From contig NZ_JAATVV010000013.1 of the NCBI RefSeq assembly GCF_013184775.1, positions 96,296 to 160,295 of the forward strand: a stretch of DNA of 64,000 bases. The letters are read 5' to 3'. Positions 17,683 through 25,874 of the stretch are shown piece by piece. A program made the translations under genes and the position numbers. Within the stretch, counting starts at the first letter, position 1, and each line of letters opens with the position of its first letter. The notes beneath the pieces were generated by a model, which made no database searches, had not been told where the DNA came from, and saw nothing but the letters and a program-made list of their open reading frames with translations. Source of the DNA: Martelella sp. HB161492 (GTDB lineage Bacteria; Pseudomonadota; Alphaproteobacteria; Rhizobiales; Rhizobiaceae).

Positions 17683-19383
17683 CTAGTCCGGTCTCAGGGT
17701 GGCAAGGGTGGCCTGAAAGGCGTCCTCACCGCGTCTGGGGCTTGCGATAATCCGCCCCGAAGATATCAGTATCAGCCGGTCTGCCATTTCGGCTTCGCGG
17801 CGGATATGGGTGGCAATAACGACCGTGCGGTCGTTGCCGGCCCGGCTTAACAGCCGGGTCATGACGTCGCGCGCCGTCGGCCCGTCAAGGCCTTCGGTCG
17901 GCTCATCCAGGAGCCAGACCGGGGTGTCGCGCAAAATGAGACGGGCAAGCGCCAGGCGCCGGGCCTGACCGCCGGAAAGTCCGAGGCCGCTCTCGCCGAG
18001 CTCCGTGTCGAGGCCGAGCGGCAAAGCGCGGACCGTTTCGCCAAGGCCGGCGGCATCAAGGGCGTCCAGCAAGGTGGCATCGCCCGCCGTCGGAGCTGCA
18101 AGCTTGAGATTGGCGCGCAATGTGTCGCGAAACAGCTCGGTCCGCTGGGTCAGAAGGGTCGTTGGAAGGGCACAGACCAGGCCTTCTTCAGCAATGGTTT
18201 CGCCGGCAAAAAGCGCCATCAGCGAGGATTTTCCAGCACCGCTCGCACCGATCAGGGCGACCTTCTCGCCGCAGGCAATGTCAAGCGACGTGCCGGCAAG
18301 AGCGGGCTTGCGGCGGCCATCATAGTGCTGCGTCACGGCTTTAAGCGAGAGCGCCAGCCCCTCGCGCGGTGTCTGCGGGCGGCTTGCGGGTTCTCCGGCC
18401 GCATCAAAACGGGGGGCGAGCCTGCGTGCCGACAACAGCGTTCGTCCAAGCTCCAGGGCGCCGCGTCTGAGTGCGGCGAAGGGTTCCATGGCGGCAAAGG
18501 CCACCAGCAGCGCAAGGGCTGCCAGCGGCGCGGTAATGGTGCCTGCTGCTGCAAGGCTGGCGCCGGCGATCAGCACGCCGGCCAGAATGAAGGCGGTGAC
18601 AATGTCAAAACCCATTCCGGTATTGGTTTCAATGGCATTGAGGGCAAGATCGCTGTCACGCTCACGCCGGTCGGCATCGGCGACCATGCGTTTCTGGTTC
18701 TGAAGGCGTCCTGCAAGGGCCAGTTCGCTTTGTCCGGCAACAAGATCGACCACGCGGGCGCGCAGTGCTTCCTGCGCATGGGCGCGGCGGCGCGCAGGTC
18801 TTTCCGCCGTTCTTGCCGCCAAAAGCGGCAGCGCGAGGCCCGGTAGGACAATGGCAGCGGCGACGCCGAAACCGAGCGGCCAGGACAGGATGCCGAGCAC
18901 GATCAGTGCGACAAGTCCGGTCAAAAACGCCACCGCACCGGGCAGGAGCACGCGCAGATAAAGCGAATCAAGCGCGTCGACATCGGCCGTCAGCCGGAAG
19001 AGCAGCCGGGCAGGGCGGAAGGCGAGGGCGCGGGCAGCACCCGGCACGGCGAAACCGCGAAACAGTTTCACGCGCAGGCCAGCCAGAACCCGCAAAGTTG
19101 AATCATGGGTCTGCAGCCGTTCGAAATAGCGTGCCGCAGTGCGCGACAGGGCGAGGAAACGGATGGCGGCAGAGGGCGCGAAAACGTCGAAGGCGAGAGC
19201 GGCCGTGGCGGAGAGCCCGGCGATGCCGGTGGCCGTGACAAACCAGCCAGACACGCCGAGAAGGGCAATGCCTGCCAGAACCGTGGTTGCGGCCAGCGCG
19301 ACACCGGCAAGCAGCCCGAACCGGCGTTCGTTCAGGAACAGCCGGATGACCGGGCCGAGTGGCCTTAATCCACCCCGTCTCAT
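17683..19383 (-). CDS. cydC: Heterodimeric ABC exporter CydDC, CydC subunit
   Basis: With CydD exports glutathione/cysteine to the periplasm, needed for assembly of cytochrome bd. 566 residues: an N-terminal six-helix exporter domain and a C-terminal ATPase with Walker A LIGASGAGKSSLMALFAGE, signature LSGGQARRLALARL and Walker B VWLLDEPTEGLD. Its start overlaps the cydD stop by 4 bp (ATGA), so translation is coupled. 89 bp separate it from cydA. Confidence 0.94.
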   Translation of the reverse strand: MRRGGLRPLGPVIRLFLNERRFGLLAGVALAATTVLAGIALLGVSGWFVTATGIAGLSATAALAFDVFAPSAAIRFLALSRTAARYFERLQTHDSTLRVLAGLRVKLFRGFAVPGAARALAFRPARLLFRLTADVDALDSLYLRVLLPGAVAFLTGLVALIVLGILSWPLGFGVAAAIVLPGLALPLLAARTAERPARRRAHAQEALRARVVDLVAGQSELALAGRLQNQKRMVADADRRERDSDLALNAIETNTGMGFDIVTAFILAGVLIAGASLAAAGTITAPLAALALLVAFAAMEPFAALRRGALELGRTLLSARRLAPRFDAAGEPASRPQTPREGLALSLKAVTQHYDGRRKPALAGTSLDIACGEKVALIGASGAGKSSLMALFAGETIAEEGLVCALPTTLLTQRTELFRDTLRANLKLAAPTAGDATLLDALDAAGLGETVRALPLGLDTELGESGLGLSGGQARRLALARLILRDTPVWLLDEPTEGLDGPTARDVMTRLLSRAGNDRTVVIATHIRREAEMADRLILISSGRIIASPRRGEDAFQATLATLRPD

Positions 19384-21149
19384 GGGCGCCCCCTCATGTT
19401 CAACCCCTCAAGGATGATGACACGATCCATGCGTTCTGCAAGGACTGGATCGTGGGTTGCAATCACCATGGTCCGCCCGGAGGCGAGCGTCAGCAAGGCC
19501 TCGGTGATTTCGGATGCGGTGGCGCTGTCAAGATGGGCGGTCGGCTCGTCGGCAAGGATAAGCCCTGCCTTTCGGTCGGCCGCAGCACGCGCCAGCGTCA
19601 GGCGCAGCCCCTCGCCACCGGAAAGACCGGCGCCGTTCTCGCCGATCAGCGCGTGGCCATGGGCCTCGGCGGTCGTGTCCAGACGGGCAAGCGTCAGCGC
19701 CTGGGCGACGGCGCCGGCATCGATGTCGGTGCGGCCGAGCCGGATATTGGCGGCAATCGAACCGGCAAAAAGATGCGGTGTCTGGCCGATCCAGGCGATG
19801 CGGCGTCGCAGGGCGCTGGCCGTATCTGATGTCAGGGTCTCGTCATCGATCACGACGGAACCGCGATCGGCTTCAGCAAGACCGGCAATCAGCGACAGAA
19901 GCGTGGACTTGCCGCTGCCGGACGGGCCGAGAATGGCCACATGTTCACCGTCGGCGACGGAGAGGGAAAAATCCTCGAACACCGGGTCGGATGCACCGGC
20001 ATGGGTGAAGCTCAGGTGGCGAATGGAAAGACGGGCTGGCCGGGCCGGGACTGCGGCCATGTCGTCCGCATCACCGTCAACCATCTTCAGGCCGCCTTCG
20101 GCCAGCCGGTCGAGCGCTTCAAGCGCTGCGACACCGGAAGCCCGGTCATGCCAGACGGCGGAAAGCATGCGCAGCGGGTCGAAAAAGGCTGGCGCCAGCA
20201 ACAGGATGAACAAGCCTTCGGCAAGGGTGAGCTTGTCGCCCCAGGCGCCAAAGCCGATCTCGCCAAGCAGATGGAAGCCGATATAGGCGGCGGCCATGGC
20301 AACGCCTAGTGCAGAGAAAAGTTCAAGCACCGCAGACGTCAGAAAGGCGACCTTCAGCACGGCCATGGTGCGGATACGCAGGCTTTCGGCGCGCACGCGC
20401 AGCCGGTTTGAAACCATGTCGACGGCATCGAAGGCGCGGATCGTGGCAAGGCCGCGCAGCCGGTCAAGCAGAAAGGCGTTCAGCGTGCCCATATCAGCAA
20501 GGTGTTTTTCCGACGCGGACTGGGCGCTCCAGCCAATCAGCGCCATGAAAACGGGGATCAGCGGCGCCGCCAGCAACAGCACAAGGCCTGCGATCCAGGA
20601 GAAGGGAAAGATCACCGCCAGAATGACCAGCGGCACGATCGAGGCCTTCTTGCGGGCTGTCTGGAAACGGGCGAGATAAGGCACGATATGTTCGGCCTGC
20701 TCGGCGAGGATGCTGGCCGCCTCGCCGGACGGGGCACGGGCGGTATCAAGCGGCGAGCGGTGAGCGATGGCGGCAATCGCGGCGTCGCGCTTTTCGCTGA
20801 GGATCGAGCGGGCCGCGCGATAGGCAAGCCTTGCACCCTGACGCTCCAGCACGGCTTTCACAAGACCGAGAACCAGTACGATCACGGCCATCGGCATCAT
20901 GTCGGCAACGGGCTGGCCGCGTGCGATCATGCCAATGGCATTGGCAAGACAGGCAGCCTGCGGCACCCACATCAATTCGGCGAGTGTCTGCAGCCAGGCA
21001 GCGGCGGACAGGCGGCGGCTGGTCGGGGTGGTCTTGGTCTTTTCGCGCCGGCGCCGGGGCGTGCGCGGCTTCTTGCCCGCCTTGCCGGCAATGGCTGCGG
21101 GCAACTCGAGTGCGACTGTACCGCTGTCGGGGGAAACACGCTGGTCCAT
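19380..21149 (-). CDS. cydD: Heterodimeric ABC exporter CydDC, CydD subunit
   Basis: Partner of CydC in thiol export for bd oxidase assembly. 589 residues. A basic, probably disordered N-terminal stretch of about 45 residues precedes the first membrane helix. The ATPase domain has ILGPSGSGKSTLLSLIAGLA, LSGGEGLRLTLARAAAD and LILADEPTAHLD. It begins 3 bp after the regulator gene ends. Confidence 0.94.
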   Translation of the reverse strand: MDQRVSPDSGTVALELPAAIAGKAGKKPRTPRRRREKTKTTPTSRRLSAAAWLQTLAELMWVPQAACLANAIGMIARGQPVADMMPMAVIVLVLGLVKAVLERQGARLAYRAARSILSEKRDAAIAAIAHRSPLDTARAPSGEAASILAEQAEHIVPYLARFQTARKKASIVPLVILAVIFPFSWIAGLVLLLAAPLIPVFMALIGWSAQSASEKHLADMGTLNAFLLDRLRGLATIRAFDAVDMVSNRLRVRAESLRIRTMAVLKVAFLTSAVLELFSALGVAMAAAYIGFHLLGEIGFGAWGDKLTLAEGLFILLLAPAFFDPLRMLSAVWHDRASGVAALEALDRLAEGGLKMVDGDADDMAAVPARPARLSIRHLSFTHAGASDPVFEDFSLSVADGEHVAILGPSGSGKSTLLSLIAGLAEADRGSVVIDDETLTSDTASALRRRIAWIGQTPHLFAGSIAANIRLGRTDIDAGAVAQALTLARLDTTAEAHGHALIGENGAGLSGGEGLRLTLARAAADRKAGLILADEPTAHLDSATASEITEALLTLASGRTMVIATHDPVLAERMDRVIILEGLNMRGRP

Positions 21150-21152
21150 CGC

Positions 21153-21731
21153 TCAGGCCACCTTGCCCTTGTCGCCCTTGGGCGGCTTTCCAAGCGTCAT
21201 GATCCGGTCCTTGGTCTCGAGCAGTTTGGTAACCTTGGAGCCAAGGGTGAGCAGGGTCAGCAGCCGTTCGGTCTCGAGCGTCTTGATGTCGTCATACCAG
21301 CCGGTGAGCTGTTCGATCAGGGCGTGCATTTCATGCATGCGGGTCTGGGCATAGCTGTCGGCTGCATCTTCCGGTTCGCGCTGCAATATATCGCGGAGGA
21401 CGGAGAGGGTGGGATCGATCTCGCGACGCTTGCGCTCCTCGGCGAGGATCCTCAGAATTGCCCAGACATCTTCCGGGGTGGTGAAATAATCGCGCCGGTC
21501 GCCCGGAACATGGCGCAGGTTCAGCAGTCCCCAGGACTGCAGCTCCTTCAGCCCCATGGAAACATTGGAGCGGGACATCTTCAGCGCTTCAACGATATCA
21601 TCGGCAGAGACCGGTTCCGGTGCGATATAGAGGAGGGCATAGATCTGCCCGACCGTGCGGTTGATTCCCCAACGGCTTCCCATCTCTCCGAAATGTAGGA
21701 CAAAGTCCTGCGCCATCGGCGACAAAATCAT
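21153..21731 (-). CDS. GbsR/MarR-type transcriptional regulator of the cyd operon
   Basis: 192 residues with a winged helix near the N-terminus (QIYALLYIAPEPVSADDIVE, LKMSRSNVSMGLKELQSWGLL) and a long helical C-terminus, matching the GbsR/MarR-like family. ATG 21731 is preferred over a TTG 15 bp upstream because AGGA lies about 6 bp ahead of it. As the first gene of the cyd operon it probably controls that operon and itself. An inverted repeat lies 22-42 bp upstream. The ligand or redox signal is not evident; only scattered cysteine would be expected, and none forms a pair that I can see. Confidence 0.82.
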   Translation of the reverse strand: MILSPMAQDFVLHFGEMGSRWGINRTVGQIYALLYIAPEPVSADDIVEALKMSRSNVSMGLKELQSWGLLNLRHVPGDRRDYFTTPEDVWAILRILAEERKRREIDPTLSVLRDILQREPEDAADSYAQTRMHEMHALIEQLTGWYDDIKTLETERLLTLLTLGSKVTKLLETKDRIMTLGKPPKGDKGKVA

Positions 21732-21753
21732 ATCCGGTCCTGTCAAATCTGGA

Positions 21754-21773
21754 ATTTCAGTAATTTCTGAAAT
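21754..21773 (-). promoter_or_regulatory. Candidate autoregulatory operator of the cyd regulator
   Basis: ATTTCAG (21754-21760) and CTGAAAT (21767-21773) form a 7-bp inverted repeat with a 6-bp spacer. It lies 23 bp upstream of the regulator start, the size and place expected for a MarR/GbsR operator. Confidence 0.5.
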
Positions 21774-21885
21774 CCTTGTACTGCGTCACCTGATATGTTG
21801 CAAGAGCGTTCCTGCCGGCCATCAAAATGCGCAATCGCGTCCCCCTAATCCTCAAAGGCTTTAGCAGAGCGGCCGCTCCGGTCAT

Positions 21886-21899
21886 TTGATTTATGTCAT
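21886..21899 (-). promoter_or_regulatory. Weak FNR/Anr-like site upstream of the cyd operon
   Basis: TTGAT-TTAT-GTCAT agrees at 8 of 10 positions with the FNR-type consensus TTGAT-N4-ATCAA. The second half is imperfect. Its distance from the regulator start (about 155 bp) allows an activating position only if the transcript has a long leader. Confidence 0.3.
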
Positions 21900-22086
21900 G
21901 CCGCCTTGAAAAGGCCCGGATCGACTTTGGTCGTGGTTGTGATTTCGCCGCTGCGCTGCAAAAACTGGCTTTTGATATTTTTGCCGCCAAGGCCCGACGT
22001 CTCACGCCCGCCTTCTCGCGGCGCCCAAAGCTATGGTTCCGGCATCGTTCGGGCAACCATTCTTGAGTATAGGGAGGAGTTCCGGC

Positions 22087-23595
22087 TTGGAACAAAGAGT
22101 GCGCAATGCGAGCCTTCGCGAAAAGATTGTCAGCGCCGGCGAGGCGGCCGCGCTGATTACGGATGGCATGGTGGTCGGCATGAGCGGGTTCACCCGTGCG
22201 GGCGAGGCCATGGCGGTGCCGATGGCGCTGGCCGAGCGGGCCAAGAGCGCTCCCTTCCGTATCACGCTGATGACCGGCGCATCGCTTGGCAATGACCTCG
22301 ACAAGACACTGGCCGAAGCGCACGTCCTGTCGCGCCGCATGCCCTTCCAGGTTGATACGGTGCTGCGTGGTGAAATCAATTCCGGCGAGGTGATGTTCAT
22401 CGACCAGCATCTGTCGCAGACGGTGGAATTGCTGCGCACGCGCCAGATCGCGCCGGTCAATGTGGCCGTCATCGAGGCCGTCGCCGTGCTGGAACATGGC
22501 GGCATCGTGCCAACGACGTCCGTTGGCAATTCGGCCAGTTTCGCCATCCTCGCCGACAAGGTGATTGTCGAGGTCAATACCCATCACCCGCTGTCGCTGA
22601 TCGGCCTGCATGATGTCTTTATCCCGGCCCAGCGTCCCTCGCGCAGTCCGATCCCGGTGGTTTCGCCGGAAAGCCGGGTCGGCCTGCCCTATATTCCGGT
22701 CCCGCCGGAAAAGATCGCTGCAATCGTCATCACCGAGAAGCAGGACAGCGCCGCCAAGATCCAGCCGCCTGATGAGGGCACGCGCGCCATTGCCGGCCAT
22801 CTGATGGAATTCCTCGAACATGAGGTGAAGAAGGGCCGGCTCACCAATTCGCTGCTGCCATTGCAGGCCGGCATTGGTGCAATCGCCAATGCGGTGATGA
22901 ACGGCTTTCTCGATTCTCCCTTCGAGAACCTGAAGATGTACTCAGAAGTCCTGCAGGACTCGACCTTCGATCTTTTCGATTCCGGCAAGCTCACCTTTGC
23001 CTCGGGCTCGTCGATCACACTGTCCACGCCGATGTATCGCAAGGTCTTTGCCGATCTCGATCGTTACAAGTCACGGCTGATCCTGCGTCCGCAGGAGGTG
23101 TCCAATCATCCGGAAGTCGTGCGCCGTCTCGGCACGATCGGCATCAATACGGCGTTGGAATTCGACATTTACGGCAATGTGAATTCAACCCATGTCGGCG
23201 GCACGCATATGATGAACGGGATTGGCGGTTCGGGGGATTTTGCCCGCAACGGCTACGCCTCGATCTTCGTCACCAAGGCGCTGGCCAAGGGCGGAGCGGT
23301 GTCATCGGTCGTGCCGATGGTCTCCCATGTCGATCACAGCGAGCATGATGTCGGCATTGTCGTCACCGATGTCGGCCTTGCGGATCTGCGCGGTCTGGCA
23401 CCGCGCGAGCGGGCCCGCTCGATCATCGCCAATTGCGTTGACCCGCTCTACCGCGATGCGCTGAACGACTATTTCCAGCGTGCCTGCCGTCTTGGCGGCC
23501 ACACGCCTCATATCATGGAAGAAGCCTTCGACTGGCACATCAATCTGAAGCGCCATGGTTCGATGCTGCCAGGGCTTTCGGTGGCGGCCGAATAA
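22087..23595 (+). CDS. Acetyl-CoA hydrolase/transferase family (succinate/acetate CoA-transferase)
   Basis: About 502 residues of the class I CoA-transferase type (Ach1/AarC/Cat1), moving CoA between acetyl-CoA and a carboxylate such as succinate. The C-terminal half has ALEFDIYGNVNSTHVGG, with the catalytic Glu, and MMNGIGGSGDFARNGYASIF. TTG 22087 is chosen as start because GGGAGGAG lies 7-8 bp ahead and the conserved N-terminus (QRVRNASLREKIVSAGEAA) begins there; the open frame runs 54 bp further upstream without a ribosome binding site. Monocistronic. Substrate preference cannot be read from the sequence. Confidence 0.9.
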   Translation: MEQRVRNASLREKIVSAGEAAALITDGMVVGMSGFTRAGEAMAVPMALAERAKSAPFRITLMTGASLGNDLDKTLAEAHVLSRRMPFQVDTVLRGEINSGEVMFIDQHLSQTVELLRTRQIAPVNVAVIEAVAVLEHGGIVPTTSVGNSASFAILADKVIVEVNTHHPLSLIGLHDVFIPAQRPSRSPIPVVSPESRVGLPYIPVPPEKIAAIVITEKQDSAAKIQPPDEGTRAIAGHLMEFLEHEVKKGRLTNSLLPLQAGIGAIANAVMNGFLDSPFENLKMYSEVLQDSTFDLFDSGKLTFASGSSITLSTPMYRKVFADLDRYKSRLILRPQEVSNHPEVVRRLGTIGINTALEFDIYGNVNSTHVGGTHMMNGIGGSGDFARNGYASIFVTKALAKGGAVSSVVPMVSHVDHSEHDVGIVVTDVGLADLRGLAPRERARSIIANCVDPLYRDALNDYFQRACRLGGHTPHIMEEAFDWHINLKRHGSMLPGLSVAAE

Positions 23596-23628
23596 TCGGC
23601 GCGCCGCAGGCTCAGCCGAGCGATGACG

Positions 23629-23651
23629 AGGCCCGGTGATCCGGGCCTTTG
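23629..23651 (+). terminator. Terminator after the CoA-transferase gene
   Basis: AGGCCCGG (23629-23636), loop TGAT, CCGGGCCT (23641-23648), then TT. It lies between two convergent genes. Confidence 0.7.
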
Positions 23652-23656
23652 TCGCA

Positions 23657-24835
23657 TCAGGCGGCTGCCCGGCGGCGGGAGACGGCGAGGGCGGTGAAGA
23701 TGACCGCTGTGGTCGGAATGACCAGCCAGTTCATCAGGCTCCAGCCACCCTCAAGATTGACCAGGCTGCCGGCAAGGAAAGAAGCCAGCGCAACCGAACC
23801 GAAAACGAGGAAATCGTTGAGGCCCTGCACCTTGCCGCGCTCTTCCGATGTATGGCATTCGGTGATCATGGCGGTGGCGCCGATAAAGCCGAAATTCCAG
23901 CCGACACCGAGGAAGATCAGCGCGATCCAGAAATGAGCGAGCCCCAGGCCGGTGAGGGCGGAAATGGCGCAAAGCGCCAGGAGAACGAGGCCCGTCATGG
24001 CAATCTTCTCCTTGCCGAAGCGGGCAATGAGCCGTCCGGTGAAGAAGCTCGGGCCGAACATGGCCAGCACGTGCCATTGGATGCCAAGTGCAGCCTCCCC
24101 GACAGTATGGCCGCAGGCGACCATGGCCAGCGGTGCCGCTGTCATGACGAAGGCCATCAGCGCATAGGAGACGACGCCCGTCGAAACCGCCAGAACGAAG
24201 CGCGGGCTGCGGGCGATTTCGCTCAGCGGACGCCCGCCGGAAATCCCTTTCGGTCCGGGTGCAGCCGGCTTGGGGAAGCGCAGTCTCGAAATGACGAGAA
24301 GTGTCAGCAGCGCCAGCACTGACTGGCCGATGAAGCTGCCGGCATAGGGTATGCCGGGCAGGGCATCGCGGGTCCAGATCACCACCTGCGGACCGATGAT
24401 GGCAGCGGCAAGCCCGCCGATCATCACGCGTGAAATCGCCTTTGCCTTCATGCCGTCGGCGACTGTATCGGCTGCAGCAAAGCGGAAGCTCTGCACATAG
24501 GCATTGTAGAGACCGGCGGCGACAGTGCCGAGGCAGAACAGCCAGAAGGCCGATGTGACGATGCCCGAAGCGGCGATGAGGCCGCCCATCATGCCGATCA
24601 GCGTGCCGAAGGTATAGCCGAGCCTGCGGCCATAGCGACGCATGATGAATGCGGCCGGCAATGTTCCGGCGGCAACACCGAGATTGAAGAGGCTCACCGG
24701 CAACGTTGCGAGCGTCTGATCCGGTGCGATCAGCTGGCCGACAATGCCGCCGAGCGAAATGACGATCGTCGGTCCGGCGCCGCCCAGAGACTGGGCAAGC
24801 GTGAGGGTGTTCATGTTGCGCCTTGAGGCGTCCAT
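23657..24835 (-). CDS. MFS transporter linked to an ArsR regulator
   Basis: About 392 residues with the 12 hydrophobic helices of the major facilitator family and a sugar/drug-porter type loop (MRRYGRRLGYTFGTLIGMMG) between helices 2 and 3. The start is placed at 24835, where the hydrophobic N-terminus begins; 24811 is an alternative with AAGG ahead of it. It follows an arsR-type gene by about 30 bp and is probably controlled by it, which hints at efflux of a metal, metalloid or small toxic molecule. Substrate not identifiable. Confidence 0.82.
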   Translation of the reverse strand: MDASRRNMNTLTLAQSLGGAGPTIVISLGGIVGQLIAPDQTLATLPVSLFNLGVAAGTLPAAFIMRRYGRRLGYTFGTLIGMMGGLIAASGIVTSAFWLFCLGTVAAGLYNAYVQSFRFAAADTVADGMKAKAISRVMIGGLAAAIIGPQVVIWTRDALPGIPYAGSFIGQSVLALLTLLVISRLRFPKPAAPGPKGISGGRPLSEIARSPRFVLAVSTGVVSYALMAFVMTAAPLAMVACGHTVGEAALGIQWHVLAMFGPSFFTGRLIARFGKEKIAMTGLVLLALCAISALTGLGLAHFWIALIFLGVGWNFGFIGATAMITECHTSEERGKVQGLNDFLVFGSVALASFLAGSLVNLEGGWSLMNWLVIPTTAVIFTALAVSRRRAAA

Positions 24836-24864
24836 GGGGCAGCTTTCTGGATAGGGCGGCGGGA

Positions 24865-25209
24865 CTATTCGTTTGCCGAGGAGAGGTCGTCTTCCATGCA
24901 GGCGAAATCGGTGGCGCAAAAGGTCTTGTAAAGCGCTGTCACGATGTCACGCGCTGGCGCGCTGTCGATGCGATACCAGATCGTCTGGCCGTCACGACGC
25001 CCGGAGATGAGCTTGTCGCGGCGCAGCAGTGCCAGATGTTGGGAGACGGTGCTATCGCGGATACCAAGAAAATCGGCGAGCTGTCCGACCGAGCGTTCGC
25101 TGTCGATCAGCTGGCAGAGTATAAGCAGGCGATGCCGATTGCCGAGCGCTTTGAGCAGCTCGCAGGCTTCATTCGCCGCATCTAGCATTTCTTCGCTTTT
25201 AATTTTCAT
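24865..25209 (-). CDS. ArsR/SmtB-family transcriptional regulator
   Basis: 114 residues with the ArsR winged helix: LLKALGNRHRLLILCQLID, SVGQLADFLGIRDSTVSQHL and RRDGQTIWYRID. The metal-site motif ELCVC of classic ArsR/SmtB is absent; cysteines occur near residues 16, 32 and in the C-terminal FCATDFACMEDD. The upstream frame is open for another 200 bp, but the conserved protein starts at ATG 25209. That ATG has no Shine-Dalgarno sequence; a strong promoter ends 7 bp before it, suggesting a leaderless mRNA. First gene of an operon with the MFS transporter. Confidence 0.87.
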   Translation of the reverse strand: MKIKSEEMLDAANEACELLKALGNRHRLLILCQLIDSERSVGQLADFLGIRDSTVSQHLALLRRDKLISGRRDGQTIWYRIDSAPARDIVTALYKTFCATDFACMEDDLSSANE

Positions 25210-25212
25210 TCT

Positions 25213-25245
25213 TGCGTATTTACGTTTATTTGCATATATTGTCAA
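25213..25245 (-). promoter_or_regulatory. Promoter and overlapping operator of the arsR-MFS operon
   Basis: On the minus strand TTGACA (25245-25240), a 17-bp spacer and TAAATA (25222-25217) form a near-consensus sigma70 promoter. An imperfect dyad (TGCAAATAAACG against TGCGTATTTACG on the other strand, 8 of 12 matching) spans 25213-25234 and covers the -10 element, where a repressor would block polymerase. The expected transcription start falls on or next to the A of ATG 25209. Confidence 0.7.
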
Positions 25246-25347
25246 TGTGGTAAGTGTCATTTGTAACGTATGCTTTGATGATCGGCAATGATTGCGGTGC
25301 AACTTTGCCGCAGGGCAATCGTACCGCTTTCTCGAGGAGGATATTAC

Positions 25348-25821
25348 GTGCAGGAGAGCCGGGAACATGGGGTCGAGGCACCAAAGGCAGCAACCGAAAT
25401 CGTCTGCAGCCAATGTGGTGCGGTCAATCGTGTTCCGGCGTCGCGCAATGCGGGTGAGGCGCGCTGCGGAAAATGCAGCGAGCCGCTGTTTTCAGCCCAC
25501 CCGGCCGATGTGGATGGTCAGATGTTCTCCCGACAGGTGAAGCGCTCGGGCGTGCCTGTGCTTGTTGATGTCTGGGCGCCCTGGTGCGGCCCCTGCCGGA
25601 TGATGGCGCCGCAATTTGCCGAAGCAGCCAAGACACTCGAACCCGGTATCCGCCTGATCAAGCTGAATTCGGACAATGAGCAGACGCTTTCCGGCCAGCT
25701 CGGCATTCGCGGGATTCCCACCATGCTGCTCTATTCAGGGGGCCGCGAGGTGGCACGCACCTCCGGTGCCATGTCATCCACGCAGATCATCGCCTGGGTG
25801 CGTCAGTCTCTTGCGCCATGA
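25348..25821 (+). CDS. trxC: Thioredoxin 2 with N-terminal zinc ribbon
   Basis: Disulfide reductase of the TrxC type. GTG 25348 has GAGGAGG 7 bp ahead and gives 157 residues. Two CxxC pairs near the N-terminus (CSQC, CGKC) bind zinc; the thioredoxin fold follows with active site WAPWCGPCRMMAP and the cis-Pro loop RGIPTMLLY. TrxC proteins are commonly induced by oxidative stress; no OxyR site is evident here. It diverges from the arsR operon and is followed at 6 bp by a copy of the dispersed repeat. Confidence 0.94.
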   Translation: MQESREHGVEAPKAATEIVCSQCGAVNRVPASRNAGEARCGKCSEPLFSAHPADVDGQMFSRQVKRSGVPVLVDVWAPWCGPCRMMAPQFAEAAKTLEPGIRLIKLNSDNEQTLSGQLGIRGIPTMLLYSGGREVARTSGAMSSTQIIAWVRQSLAP

Positions 25822-25826
25822 GGTCT

Positions 25827-25858
25827 CGAGCGCCTTGCGTCCATTCGGGCGCACAGGC
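25827..25858 (+). repeat. Dispersed 3'-end repeat, copy A (partial)
   Basis: GAGCGCCTTGCGTCC (25828-25842), loop, GGGCGCA. It matches the first half of the copies at 28669 and 54402. The hairpin TGCGTCC/GGGCGCA (25836-25842 with 25847-25853) keeps pairing through one G-U. It starts 6 bp after the trxC stop, in the orientation of trxC. Confidence 0.6.
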
Positions 25859-25874
25859 GAAATTCTGGCTGTCG

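Larger units (their letters stand above)
21732..22086. promoter_or_regulatory. Divergent promoter region between the cyd operon and the CoA-transferase
   Basis: 355 bp without a gene. Two candidate protein-binding sites are listed separately (inverted repeat at 21754-21773, FNR-like site at 21886-21899). I cannot assign a firm sigma70 promoter for either direction. Confidence 0.5.
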
